Assembly (NCBI GenBank): GCA_032718475.1
Contig: JAUCBJ010003711.1
Span: forward strand, 1-58,666
Reading direction: 5' to 3'
From: Nemertoderma westbladi
Taxonomy: Eukaryota > Xenacoelomorpha > Nemertodermatida > Nemertodermatidae
Length of the DNA stretch: 58,666 nucleotides
Shown here: in pieces, positions 14,501 through 24,059 of the stretch
How positions within the stretch are numbered: position 1 is the stretch's first letter
How the letters are laid out: each line of letters begins with the position of its first letter
The notes under the pieces: model-generated
The model's input: only the letters and a program-made list of their open reading frames with translations
Told to the model about the DNA's origin: nothing
The model's database searches: none
Program-made: the position numbers and the translations under genes

Positions 14501-16560
14501 TAAATTGTATTAATGTAATGATAGTGGCAGAAGTAACAAAAATAAATTGTATTAATGTAATGATAGTGGGAGAAGTAACAAAAATAAATTGTATTAATGT
14601 AATGATAGTGGCAGAAGTAACAAAAATAAATTGTATTAATGTAATGATAGTGACAGAAGTAACAAAAATAAATTATATTAATGTAATGATAGTGACAGAA
14701 GTAACAAAAATAAATTGTATTAATGTAATGATAGTGACAGAAGTAACAAAAATAAATTGTATTAATGTAATGATAGTGACAGAAGTAACAAAAATAAATT
14801 GTATTAATGTAATGATAGTGGCAGAAGTAACAAAAATAAATTGTATTAATGTAATGATAGTGGCAGAAGTAACAAAAATAAATTGTATTAATGTAATGAT
14901 AGTGGCAGAAGTAACAAAAATAAATTGTATTAATGTAATGATAGTGGCAGAAGTAACAAAAATAAATTGTATTAATGTAATGATAGTGACAGAAGTAACA
15001 ATAATAAATTGTATTAATGTAATGATAGTGACAGAAGTAACAAAAATAAATTGTATTAATGTAATGATAGTGGCAGAAGTAACAAAAATAAATTGTATTA
15101 ATGTAATGATAGTGACAGAAGTAACAAAAATAAATTGTATTAATGTAATGATAGTGGCAGAAGTAACAAAAATAAATTGTATTAATGTAATGATAGTGGC
15201 AGAAGTAACAATAATAAATTGTATTAATGTAATGATAGTGGCAGAAGTAACAATAATAAATTGTATTAATGTAATGATAGTGGCAGAAGTAACAAAAATA
15301 AATTGTATTAATGTAATGATAGTGGCAGAAGTAACAAAAATAAATTGTATTAATGTAATGATAGTGGCAGAAGTAACAAAAATAAATTGTATTAATGTAA
15401 TGATAGTGGCAGAAGTAACAATAATAAATTGTATTAATGTAATGATAGTGGCAGAAGTAACAATAATAAATTGTATTAATGTAATGATAGTGGCAGAAGT
15501 AACAAAAATAAATTGTATTAATGTAATGATAGTGGCAGAAGTAACAAAAATAAATTGTATTAATGTAATGATAGTGGCAGAAGTAACAATAATAAATTGT
15601 ATTAATGTAATGATAGTGGCAGAAGTAACAATAATAAATTGTATTAATGTAATGATAGTGGCAGAAGTAACAAAAATAAATTGTATTAATGTAATGATAG
15701 TGGCAGAAGTAACAATAATAAATTGTATTAATGTAATGATAGTGGCAGAAGTAACAATAATAAATTGTATTAATGTAATGATAGTGGCAGAAGTAACAAA
15801 AATAAATTGTATTAATGTAATGATAGTGGCAGAAGTAACAATAATAAATTGTATTAATGTAATGATAGTGGCAGAAGTAACAAAAATAAATTGTATTAAT
15901 GTAATGATAGTGGCAGAAGTAACAAAAATAAATTGTATTAATGTAATGATAGTGGCAGAAGTAACAATAATAAATTGTATTAATGTAATGATAGTGGCAG
16001 AAGTAACAAAAATAAATTGTATTAATGTAATGATAGTGGCAGAAGTAACAATAATAAATTGTATTAATGTAATGATAGTGGCAGAAGTAACAAAAATAAA
16101 TTGTATTAATGTAATGATAGTGGCAGAAGTAACAATAATAAATTGTATTAATGTAATGATAGTGACAGAAGTAACAAAAATAAATTGTATTAATGTAATG
16201 ATAGTGGCAGAAGTAACAAAAATAAATTGTATTAATGTAATGATAGTGGCAGAAGTAACAAAAATAAATTGTATTAATGTAATGATAGTGACAGAAGTAA
16301 CAAAAATAAATTGTATTAATGTAATGATAGTGGCAGAAGTAACAAAAATAAATTGTATTAATGTAATGATAGTGGCAGAAGTAACAATAATAAATTGTAT
16401 TAATGTAATGATAGTGGCAGAAGTAACAAAAATAAATTGTATTAATGTAATGATAGTGGCAGAAGTAACAATAATAAATTGTATTAATGTAATGATAGTG
16501 GCAGAAGTAACAAAAATAAATTGTATTAATGTAATGATAGTGGCAGAAGTAACAAAAATA
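11521..16560. repeat. 2520-bp tandem duplication inside the 42-bp satellite
   Basis: The segment 11521-14040 is repeated at 14041-16560 with an offset of exactly 2520 bases, which is 60 units of 42. The order of unit variants matches almost completely, including the pair of GAA units near 11710/14230 and the single GGA unit near 12050/14570. The few differences seen include TGT to TAT at about 14675, GGA to GCA at 14821, and a loss of the ATA variant near 16510. This is a recent segmental duplication within the array. Confidence 0.88.
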
Positions 16561-16638
16561 AATTGTATTAATGTAATGATAGTGGCAGAAGTAACAAAAA
16601 TAAATTGTATTAATGTAATGATAGTGGCAGAAGTAACA

Positions 16639-16876
16639 TAATTATTGTTAATAGTTTTTGCATTTTAAGCGCTTTTACTTGTTAAACGAAATACGACCTT
16701 CGAAGTACGATATGCTTGTGGAACTACTGAATTAAACCACTCAAAATTATCTATATTACAATCGCTGAAACAAATTCTAATTTTTAATCTAATCTCTAAT
16801 TCTAATTTTTTGCAATAATTTCTCCATGAATACCATATACCTCAAGTATGCTGAATAAATTTGAACGGGAGACTGA
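16639..16876. other. Short noncoding spacer after the satellite
   Basis: AT-rich DNA with no gene or clear repeat. It includes simple runs such as TCTAATTTTTAATCTAATC at about 16775-16795. Confidence 0.5.
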
Positions 16877-17807
16877 TTTGAAGGTCTTAAGGGGGGGGGG
16901 GGGGGGGTATACCCCCCCATGAACCTTTTTTTAAAATGGCTGCCAATTAGTGGTAAATGATAATATTGCTATTTTGTTATGGTCAACCACTGTATGGAAG
17001 GCCAAATAGCCTTTATAGTAAAATTTGAAAATTTATAGCCTCCCCCTAGCGGCTGGCGGCGGAATTAAAGATTTCACTAAAATTTCTACTAGTCCCTCAA
17101 TTTTGGTCCAAATTTCTTCAAACCAACTTTTTTGGACTCAGCGTGATGGACTCTACAAAAGTAATCTTATAGAATTTTTAATTAGCCATTTTTATTTTAA
17201 TTAATTAAATTAATTAATTAATTATCATATTTTTAATTAAAATTGACTAATTAGAAAAAATTGTAATATTTATCAAAATTCCATAAGATAACTTTTAAAG
17301 AGCTTCCAAAGCTCGTTCGAATGAGCCATAAACGAAGAAAATTGGTTAAAAAATGACGGAGGAGTAGTAATTTGAAAATGAAAAATGTCATTCCGAGAAA
17401 ATGCCCTTCAAAGTTTAAACCGTCCCGCCAAAATTGGCTGTTTGCGTTCTGGTTGGTTAATTATTTCCGGCACGAAGGATGCACACCAACGAGCTAAAAT
17501 GTTCATTACGGGGGTTTTCGGGGTCGTTGATTTCATTTCCGATGTCAGTTTTAATTTTTGGTGGAATCTAGTCTGTCTGTCTGTCTGTCGGTCTTCTGTC
17601 TTTCTTACAATTTGATGGACAGACCGTCATACGGAAAAACAGTGATAACTCGAGAACTGAAAGAGGTCTCACTAAGCGGTTTTCAGATTTGTAATCCTCA
17701 TTAAATTCTGCACTTAATGAAATAAAGAAACAACAATTTGAAAATTTTACCTGAGGGGGGTATACCCCCCCTCCCCCCCCCCCCCCCCCCCCCCCTTAAA
17801 GAAGTCA
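16877..17807. mobile_element. Putative foldback/MITE-like element with poly-G/poly-C ends
   Basis: The left end reads TTTGAAGGTCTTAA, then a run of 17 G (16891-16907), TATA and seven C. The right end, read on the other strand, gives TTGACTTCTTTAA, a long G run, TATA and a C run. The two ends are therefore inverted copies of the same terminal design, about 930 bases apart. The interior is AT-rich, with TTAATTAA palindromes near 17205-17225 and a CTGT microsatellite at 17573-17589, and has no credible open frame. No flanking target-site duplication was confirmed, so boundaries and class are inferred. An alternative is two independent homopolymer expansions. Confidence 0.5.
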
Positions 17808-17974
17808 AAAAAAGACAGGAAAGGATGACGGTCTTTTTTTGTTGACAACTCTAGAATTATCTTTCTAAGAGTCGGAATTGGCTATATGATCCCACGACCT
17901 TTACGGAGCCCATTCTGTTTCCCAATTAGCAGTCTCCCAACGAATTTCTTTAGGGCCTATAGTCTACAATTCTG

Positions 17975-18301
17975 GAGTGTGAATGAGATCCAAACACTGG
18001 TATTTTAAAGACTCGGGGGGGGGGGGGGTGGGGGGTGGTGGTGGTGGGACAACATCTACTCCACTAGCTCGATTGGTCTTGATGCTCATTCCAGTCGATT
18101 TTACTTCTGGAAAGGACATGTCACCACAGGGTATATCTGGGAGTACAGACTCAGACACACGATGTGTCACAAAGTTATCAAGCAAACCCTGTAATTATTT
18201 AGCAGCTTTTCAAAGTGGGTCATCCAGTCGGTGAGACGATCACTTGGAGTTTCAGCCTTTTATCCTTTGCTAGTTGGTTGGCTTTTCCTACCTGTCAGGA
18301 A
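17975..18301 (-). pseudogene. Older LINE copy, left part (interrupted by a younger LINE)
   Basis: Read on the minus strand, this matches the linker and start of the reverse transcriptase of the LINE at 20546-20830. The peptide VSESVLPDIPCGDMSF and the stretch SIKTNRASGVD correspond to the same positions in the plus-strand element. The short C run of the parent sequence (about 20798) has become a 14-G run plus further G-rich sequence here (18015-18045). The copy is cut at 18289-18301, where the 13-base target-site duplication of the nested LINE begins. Its other half lies at 22318-22430. Confidence 0.88.
18289..18301. repeat. Target-site duplication, left copy
   Basis: TACCTGTCAGGAA occurs here and again at 22318-22330, exactly flanking the 4.0-kb LINE insertion. 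Removing one copy and the insertion restores a continuous match between the two halves of the older LINE. Confidence 0.9.
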
Positions 18302-18326
18302 AAGTACTACTGTACTATGTAGGCCT

Positions 18327-18560
18327 ACTCTCAAAATCACTAGAGGGAACCCAACGGCTCCTCAACTCATTAGAACAGGCTGCTTTTAGAGTTGGTATTT
18401 TTATTAACTCCAAAAAAGTTTTGACAGTTAAGTTTGAAAATCCTCAGCAAGTCTCTGACCGGATGAGCATAGGCTCAAAGGATGGTATGCTTGAGGATGT
18501 GGACGACTTGTTACCTGGGATCATGAATCCGGAAGTCAGGTGAGGACCTTTGAATGCGTC
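18327..18560 (+). repeat. RT fragment fused to the LINE 5' end
   Basis: This stretch repeats LINE positions about 21508-21740, as shown by TCACTAGAGGGA, CAGCAAGTCTCTGACCGGAT and GGAAGTCAGGTGAGGACC. It lies inside the target-site duplication but upstream of the LINE's own leader. It therefore appears to have been inserted together with the element. Confidence 0.8.
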
Positions 18561-18741
18561 AGGTCAGGTATTCTAGGCCATTGATCAAGAAAACTTGCCA
18601 CCTCCATGCAGCATAAAGGAGGTGCCACCTGTAGCTGCATAGACCCTCTTACTAGGGCAAATCGGGTCCTGTAACTAGGACCCCCTTCGTTCTGGGATAA
18701 GGACGCCCTTGGTCCTGGATTAAAGACCCATATACTTGGCT

Positions 18742-18965
18742 GCAGGGGTATATGGCCTCGACCAGGCAGATGGTGATCTACCAATGGCTGGTCAGGAGTA
18801 GAGTGTTCTCATGTCCACTCTGAGTGCACTTCACTGCGACCTGCACCTGGCAGCAGGGGTACAGGGCATGACCCAGCAGATGAGCTGCACAGCCAATGGT
18901 GGGTCATGTGCGCCAGAGTAGATATGGGTGATGGGCCTCATATCTGACTCCACTGCGACACCCAC
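18742..18965 (+). repeat. Diverged 111-bp direct repeat in the LINE leader
   Basis: GCAGGGGTATATGG at about 18742 and GCAGGGGTACAGGG at about 18853 begin two similar blocks. Both contain CCAATGG(T/C), CAGGAGTAGAG or CCAGAGTAGAT, and CACTGCGAC. Duplicated leader blocks are common in LINE 5' regions. Here the link to transcription is inferred only from position. Confidence 0.6.
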
Positions 18966-18973
18966 CCTGTGGA

Positions 18974-21900
18974 ATGGCAAACCAGGGTGTGGTATTTGCC
19001 CCGAGAGCTGACTCGGCAAAAAAGCACCCCCCAACCCCCACTATGGATTACATTAGTAATGCGGAGGTCCAGCCACTAGAGGCCAGTGCAATGACTGGAC
19101 ACAATCGGCCTCACAGGCGTCAGTTATCTCCTGACCGGCTGCCTGTCTCACCCCCTACTGGAGAGAGAGCGGCAAACAATTCTTTGAGTCCCTTTCCTGA
19201 TGACCTTTCTGGCCCAAACCCTGGGTCACCAGGGAGGCCAGATTGTGAGGGGGAGAGGGATTCTGGAGTTGGAGGCTACTCTCATGTTCCACCCCGACCA
19301 ACAAAGCCATTGGTGAATCTGAGGCAAGTCACTAGACTAGCCTCAGTAAACACCCTAACACTCGGGTCCCCAATGCGACAAGGTGAGCTGACTGCCTTGG
19401 CAGATAAGCTTTCTCTTAGTGCAGTGGGTTTCAAGAGCACCGAATGCAGACTGGACAGACTGATGACGTTCTGATTAAGGACATGGGGGGCGGTTGGCGA
19501 CTCGCCCTCGCTTCAGCAGATGATAGTGGCAATGGTGGAATTGGTCTATTGATGAATCCAACTGCACATGCAGCATTGGACAAAATAGACCACATCTCTA
19601 ACCGCATCATCCGTTGCCACTTCTCATGTTCTGGAAGACTGGCTAAGAAGTTTCCTAAGGTGGTTCTGATTGTGTGCTACTCTCCAACTAGTGTTGCCCC
19701 TGTAGAGGAGGTGGAAAATTTCTACCAGAATCTACAAGCAGCTACTGATGGAGTGGATCAGCATGCATTCTTAACATTCCTGGGAGACTTTAATGCTAGT
19801 CTGCATCAATCACCTACATCGCCCTGGGTCTATAGCAATAGTGTTAACCGAAATTCCTTCCATCTTCAGGATTTTATCTCTGGAAATGGATTGTTTTCGG
19901 CTGGAACCCAGTTCAAGAAGCGAACTGGAAAGCTATGGACGCATAGTGGACCTAGTGGTCACAAGTCCCAGATAGACCATATCCTGTTTCGTAGGAAATA
20001 CAGGAGCTCTATACAAGACTGTAATGCATCTACACTACAACCCTTCTCCAGTGATCACCGCCTTATTGTGGCCAAGGTAAGACTTAGTCTGCGTGCTAGC
20101 AGAACAACAAAATCTGCCTTGCCGCGGCATGACTGGTCCTCTCTGTTGCAACAGCCAAGTGTGAGATCCAGCTTCACACTACAGCTGAGCAACAGGTATG
20201 AGGTTCTTGCCTCTGAGGCGGCAGATCACTGTGAGGGCTATACTGCCTTCACAGAGGCAGTTAAGTTAGCAGCTGCAGAAACAGTTCCTGTATACCCTCG
20301 AAACAGGAAACGGGCCCCCTGGACTGACAACAAAATTCAGAAGTGCCGAAATGACCTCCACAAGGCGCAGAAAGAGTCCCGACTCAAACAGACTACAGCG
20401 GCCAAGAATGCAGTTAAGGCTGCATCTAGGTCCCTGAACAGGCAGTACTCTGTTAATTTACAGGAGCTAATAAACCAAGCAGGTTGATGCCATCAATGAT
20501 GCTGACGACAGCAGGCAATCATCCCAGGCATGGAGATCGATCATCTTGCTTGCTGGTCGAAAAAGCCAACCAACCACCAAGGTTAATGCTGAATCACCAG
20601 CCGATCGCCTCAATGGTTGGAAGGCCCACTTTGAAAAGCTCCTCAATAATGACAGGGTATTGCCTGATAACTTTATAGAAGTAAAAGTGTCTGAGTCTGT
20701 ACTCCCAGATATTCCCATTGGTGATATCTCCTTTGCAGAAGTGAAGGCTGCGGCAAAGAGCATTAAGACCAATCGTGCCAGTGGAGTAGATGGTGTTCCC
20801 CCTGAGGTCTTTAAAATACCTGAGTGTTTAAAGCTCATCTATCCCATCATAGTAGACATGTACCGAACAACAAGAGTCCCACAAGAAATGAAAACAAATA
20901 AGTTGGTGCCAGTTCCCAAGAAGGGCAACCTAACACTCTATGGTTCTTTTCGGGGAATCTCATTGATCTCGATTGCTGCAAAGCTATACAATAGAATTCT
21001 ATTAAATCGCATCAGGGATCCCATTGAGAGACTGCTCCGTGGAAATCGGAATGGGTTCCGTAAAGGTCGTGGGACCATCGAGCCCATTTTGGCACTTAGA
21101 AGGATAATTGAAGAGTTATCAAAAAAGAAAGACAGGCATCTGGCTGTTATCTTTGTTGACTTCTTCAAGGCCTTTGATTCAGTCTCTCGCTCACGTATGT
21201 TCAGCATACTTTCATTATATGGGATTCCTGATGAAATTATTGCAGCAATCAGATCAGTATACGATGGTTCGACAACATTTGTGTCTACTGTTGACGGTGA
21301 CACAGAACCTTTTGAAGTGTTATGGGGCGTCCTCCAGACACACTTGCACCATTCTTGTTCATAATTGTTGTTGACTATGTTCTACGCATGTCCTTAGATC
21401 ATCATAATGATGATGGGGTGATGATAACTCCACCTACTGGCTCCAGAAGTCGAGGAAATACTGCCAAGTACCTAACTGATCTAGACTTTGCTGATGACTT
21501 AGGAGTACTCTCAGAATCACTAGAGGGAGCCCAACGGCTCCTCAGCTCATTAGAACATGCTGCTTCTAGTGTTGGTCTTTTTATTAACTCCAGAAAGACC
21601 AAAATTTTAACAGTTGACTTTGAAAGTCCTCAGCAAGTCTCTGATCGGATGAGCATAAGCTCAAAAGATGGTATGCTTGAGCATGTGGATGACTTCTGTT
21701 ACCTGGGATCATGGATCCGGAAGTCAGGTGAGGACCTTCGAATACGTAAGGGAAAGGCATGGGCAGCCTTGAATAGGCTTTCCAGGATTTGGAAGTCACT
21801 GAGAATTAATTGGAAACTTAAGGTCCGATTATTTAGAGCAGCAGTAGTTCCAGGACGCCTCTACGGGAGTCCATGCTGGGCTCTAACTGCTGAGGACACC

Positions 21901-22250
21901 AAATCTTTGGATGGCACATTCACAAGAATGCTACGCCGGGTTCATTGTGTCAAGTACAATGCACACATCTCCAACCAGACACCAAATAACATCGGAAGTG
22001 TCTCATTGGTTCCCCCAAGTTTGACACTGGAACAAACCCGCCTTCGCTTTGCTGGACATTGCTTTCGCCGTGAGGACCAGCCAGTGCATAATCTTGTGCT
22101 TTGGCGGCCTCATTGAGTGAATAAGCATGGTGGATAGCCCATGACTTTCTTGAGACGCATCTTAAAGGACACTGGCCTTGGAGATGTGGATGATCTAGCA
22201 AATGTCATGGGTGATAAGGAGTTGTGGAGGCGCAACTTTGTCGACAAGCT
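18974..22250 (+). pseudogene. LINE endonuclease-reverse transcriptase, broken by frameshifts
   Basis: The element's single polyprotein is split over four frame segments: 18974-19474, 19444-20487, 20546-21364 and 21322-22116. The first holds a proline-rich leader and the endonuclease start (LASVNTLTLGSP). The second holds the endonuclease body, with LTFLGDFNASL and the final SDHRLIV. The third holds the reverse transcriptase with GFRKGRGTIEPILALRR and motif A (FVDFFKAFDS, about 21152-21181). The fourth has the catalytic FADD (21487-21498) and the C-terminal RLRFAGHCFRREDQPVHNLV. Frame changes lie near 19440, 20484 and 21335. In-frame stops follow at 22114 and 22135, where sister copies read GGA and CAG. 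It encoded the nicking endonuclease and polymerase for target-primed reverse transcription. Confidence 0.9.
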
Positions 22251-22317
22251 TAATATATATGTAATATATATATAATGCAGCTGCAATGCAGCATGCCGTA
22301 TGTAGTAGTAGTACTAG

Positions 22318-22430
22318 TACCTGTCAGGAAGTTGATCAATTGCCATCCATGCCTGTGATGATTGCCAGCTTTCATCACGGTGTTGATGGTGTCTCCCTGC
22401 CTATTGAAAAGCTCCTTTGCTAGATGATGC
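22318..22430 (-). pseudogene. Older LINE copy, right part
   Basis: On the minus strand this reads AKELFNRQGDTINTVMKAG, matching the end of the endonuclease-RT linker of the plus-strand LINE at about 20460-20560. It starts with the second copy of the 13-base target-site duplication. It is collinear with 17975-18301 once the nested element is removed. Confidence 0.85.
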
Positions 22431-22633
22431 AATTTTTTGAAAATTTGCTACAACATGGTAGCTATAAATTTTAACAAACATGATGTACTGCAACAAATTT
22501 TATTTGTTCCAGATATTTTTTATATATTTTTTTGATACATTTTTTTGTAAACATTTCTTTAGTAGTTACCGGTAAATTTCATCCGATTATATCCAGAAGA
22601 CGAAGCTTGTTTATTATTCGTAAAAATACTCAC

Positions 22634-23000
22634 CGGCATAATGCTTCATTAAATCAAACCAGTCTTTCTCTTGGTTACTTGGACGCAAAAACTTAAAAAT
22701 TTCCATTGGAGATGGCACTGCTGACCAGGCGATGAGGTTGGCAATGCCAATCAACGCTGAAGGCAAGTTCTGTGGGGGAACCTCGAAGCTTTTATTTAAG
22801 TTGGGTATTGGTGGGATCTCTTCGAATTCAGTGTCGGCTCCCTTGCAGTCCAGGTTTACGGATATTTTGCCGCCACATAGTCCCACCGTATCAGAGTCGT
22901 CGTTTTCATTTGTTATAGCATCGCCTTGTTTATTTGTTTTGGCATCACCGTGGCATAGGCCAACGACCAGAATGATCAATATTATTTGGTATGTCTCCAT
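22634..23000 (-). CDS. First coding exon of an unidentified secreted protein
   Basis: The frame starts METYQIILIILVVGLCHGDA, a typical cleavable signal peptide with a hydrophobic core. An acidic linker follows (ITNENDDSDTVG), and then a more ordered part containing EIPPIPNLNKSF, LIGIANLIAWSAVPSP and DWFDLMKHYAG. A stop codon lies directly before the ATG on the same frame, which fixes the start. The open frame ends in a good splice donor (GCCG then GTGAGTATTT at 22633), so this is exon 1, phase 1, of about 122 residues. Later exons would lie to the left, where the LINE complex sits; I did not find them. I do not recognise the family. The product is predicted to enter the secretory pathway. Confidence 0.6.
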
Positions 23001-23980
23001 TTATTCTTTTAAATGAACTCTGTTAAATAAACTGTACTAGTTCGCCATGTCGACACCCAAACACTCAATTGTTTTCTACTAGCCAAATTTTCCTTAATTT
23101 TTATATTATTATAGTATATACGGTACTAATCTACTGTAGTACCGGTACATAGTCTACATTCATCCAACATAATTTTTATGGTACCGGTAGTTACCATCTT
23201 TCAAAATACTAGCTATTTACAAAATTCTTTAAAAATTTTTTTTTTTTACATTTTCTGCTAATATTTTTGCATTTCAATATAATAAAGGCTAAATTCATTT
23301 TCAACCAACACAAATAAAAATGCTAGCAACCATATAAAACCAGCACGGTACGTCATTAAACAACTAAATATGAAACACCGGATATTATTATTTGATTTTA
23401 TGATAATTAGTACCGGTAAAAAACATTAGCTACTGTACATCAATAACAATGCATTTTTCCACTTCAAAAATTAAAAAAAAAACCATTGTAAAATGTTTGT
23501 CAGGGTTGTCGACTTGGCGAACTACAGTACAGTAGTACCAAATGATTTACCGTAAGTCGAATAAATAGATCTAAAGTGAAGATACTGAACTCCGGGTCTT
23601 ATCTAGGAAAATCAATTAAGTGTTTTTTGCTGAGCATAATATACAGTACGAAGATATTAGGCCTACTGACCCCACCCCCATTCTTTATTGAATAACTTTT
23701 AGACCATAACTCGCATAAAAACCACTCGAGCTACCATATGATAATTTGTTGTACTGTAAAATACCTACAATTTCCACCGCTAATGTATCCACCAAATTTT
23801 GAAAAATGCAGAAACCATATATGTAATACCAGTGTTTTGTTCTAGAACTTAAATGGGCATTTAGTATAGCCTGGTTACCAATATTTTGATTTTTTGGGTA
23901 CTAGAATGTTATATTGCAGGTCCACCCATGCATGACCTTCTATAAATACTACTACAGTAATTATGGTAGGTCATGGTACA
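23001..23980. other. AT-rich noncoding region
   Basis: This lies upstream of the minus-strand exon at 22634-23000, so it would contain its promoter, but no clear TATA box or initiator was identified. TACCGGTA-type palindromes recur (about 23138, 23178, 23410). One TAGGCCTA lies at 23658 and one TTCTAGAA at 23840. Confidence 0.5.
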
Positions 23981-24002
23981 CCCCCCCCCCCCCCCCCCCC
24001 CC
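23981..24002. repeat. Homopolymer C tract, 22 bases
   Basis: A pure run of 22 C between CATGGTACA and TAAAATTTG. It is one of at least ten long C or G runs in the window. Confidence 0.95.
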
Positions 24003-24059
24003 TAAAATTTGTTGACTAGCTTGTTTTTACTATTTCTTTTTATGAACATATGTTAGCTA

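Larger units (their letters stand above)
2419..16638. repeat. 14.2-kb satellite of 42-bp units (about 338 copies)
   Basis: The unit reads ATGATAGTGACAGAAGTAAC, then AAAAATAAATTG, then TATTAATGTA, repeated head to tail with no length change. Units differ at very few positions: codon 4 of the forward frame (ACA, GCA, rarely GGA, GAA, AAA), codon 8 (AAA or ATA), and rare changes at codons 5, 10, 11 and 14. Because 42 is a multiple of three, one forward frame stays open for 4739 codons (2422-16641), starting inside the first unit and stopping just past the last. The frame TAC ATT AAT on the reverse strand is also free of stops through the whole array, so openness is not evidence of coding. There is no recognisable promoter, splice site or non-repeat domain. 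Long internal segments are duplicated with offsets of 714, 924 and 2520 bases. Best read as satellite DNA; a repeat protein cannot be strictly excluded. Confidence 0.95.
18302..22317 (+). mobile_element. Near full-length non-LTR retrotransposon (RTE-like), inactive
   Basis: A 4016-base insertion bounded by a 13-base target-site duplication. In order it holds a 5' fragment duplicating part of the reverse transcriptase (18327-18560), a 5' leader with a diverged 111-base repeat (about 18742-18960), an endonuclease region, a reverse transcriptase, a C-terminal domain, and a 3' tail of TATATGTAATATATATA, ATGCAGCTGCAATG and GTAGTAGTAG. An APE-type endonuclease directly upstream of the reverse transcriptase, a short 3' end with a simple-sequence tail, and no RNase H seen favour an RTE-like clade. 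Clade assignment needs a database comparison. Frameshifts and stop codons make it inactive. Other copies of the family occur at 17975, 25711, 44628 and 49941. Confidence 0.88.

Noticed and set aside
2419-16638. CRISPR-like array
   Set aside because: The units are directly adjacent with no unique spacers, and the context is animal DNA.
2422-16641. 4739-residue protein
   Set aside because: The frame is a by-product of a 42-bp period; an open frame also exists on the opposite strand, and there is no domain, promoter or splice signal. Annotated as a satellite.
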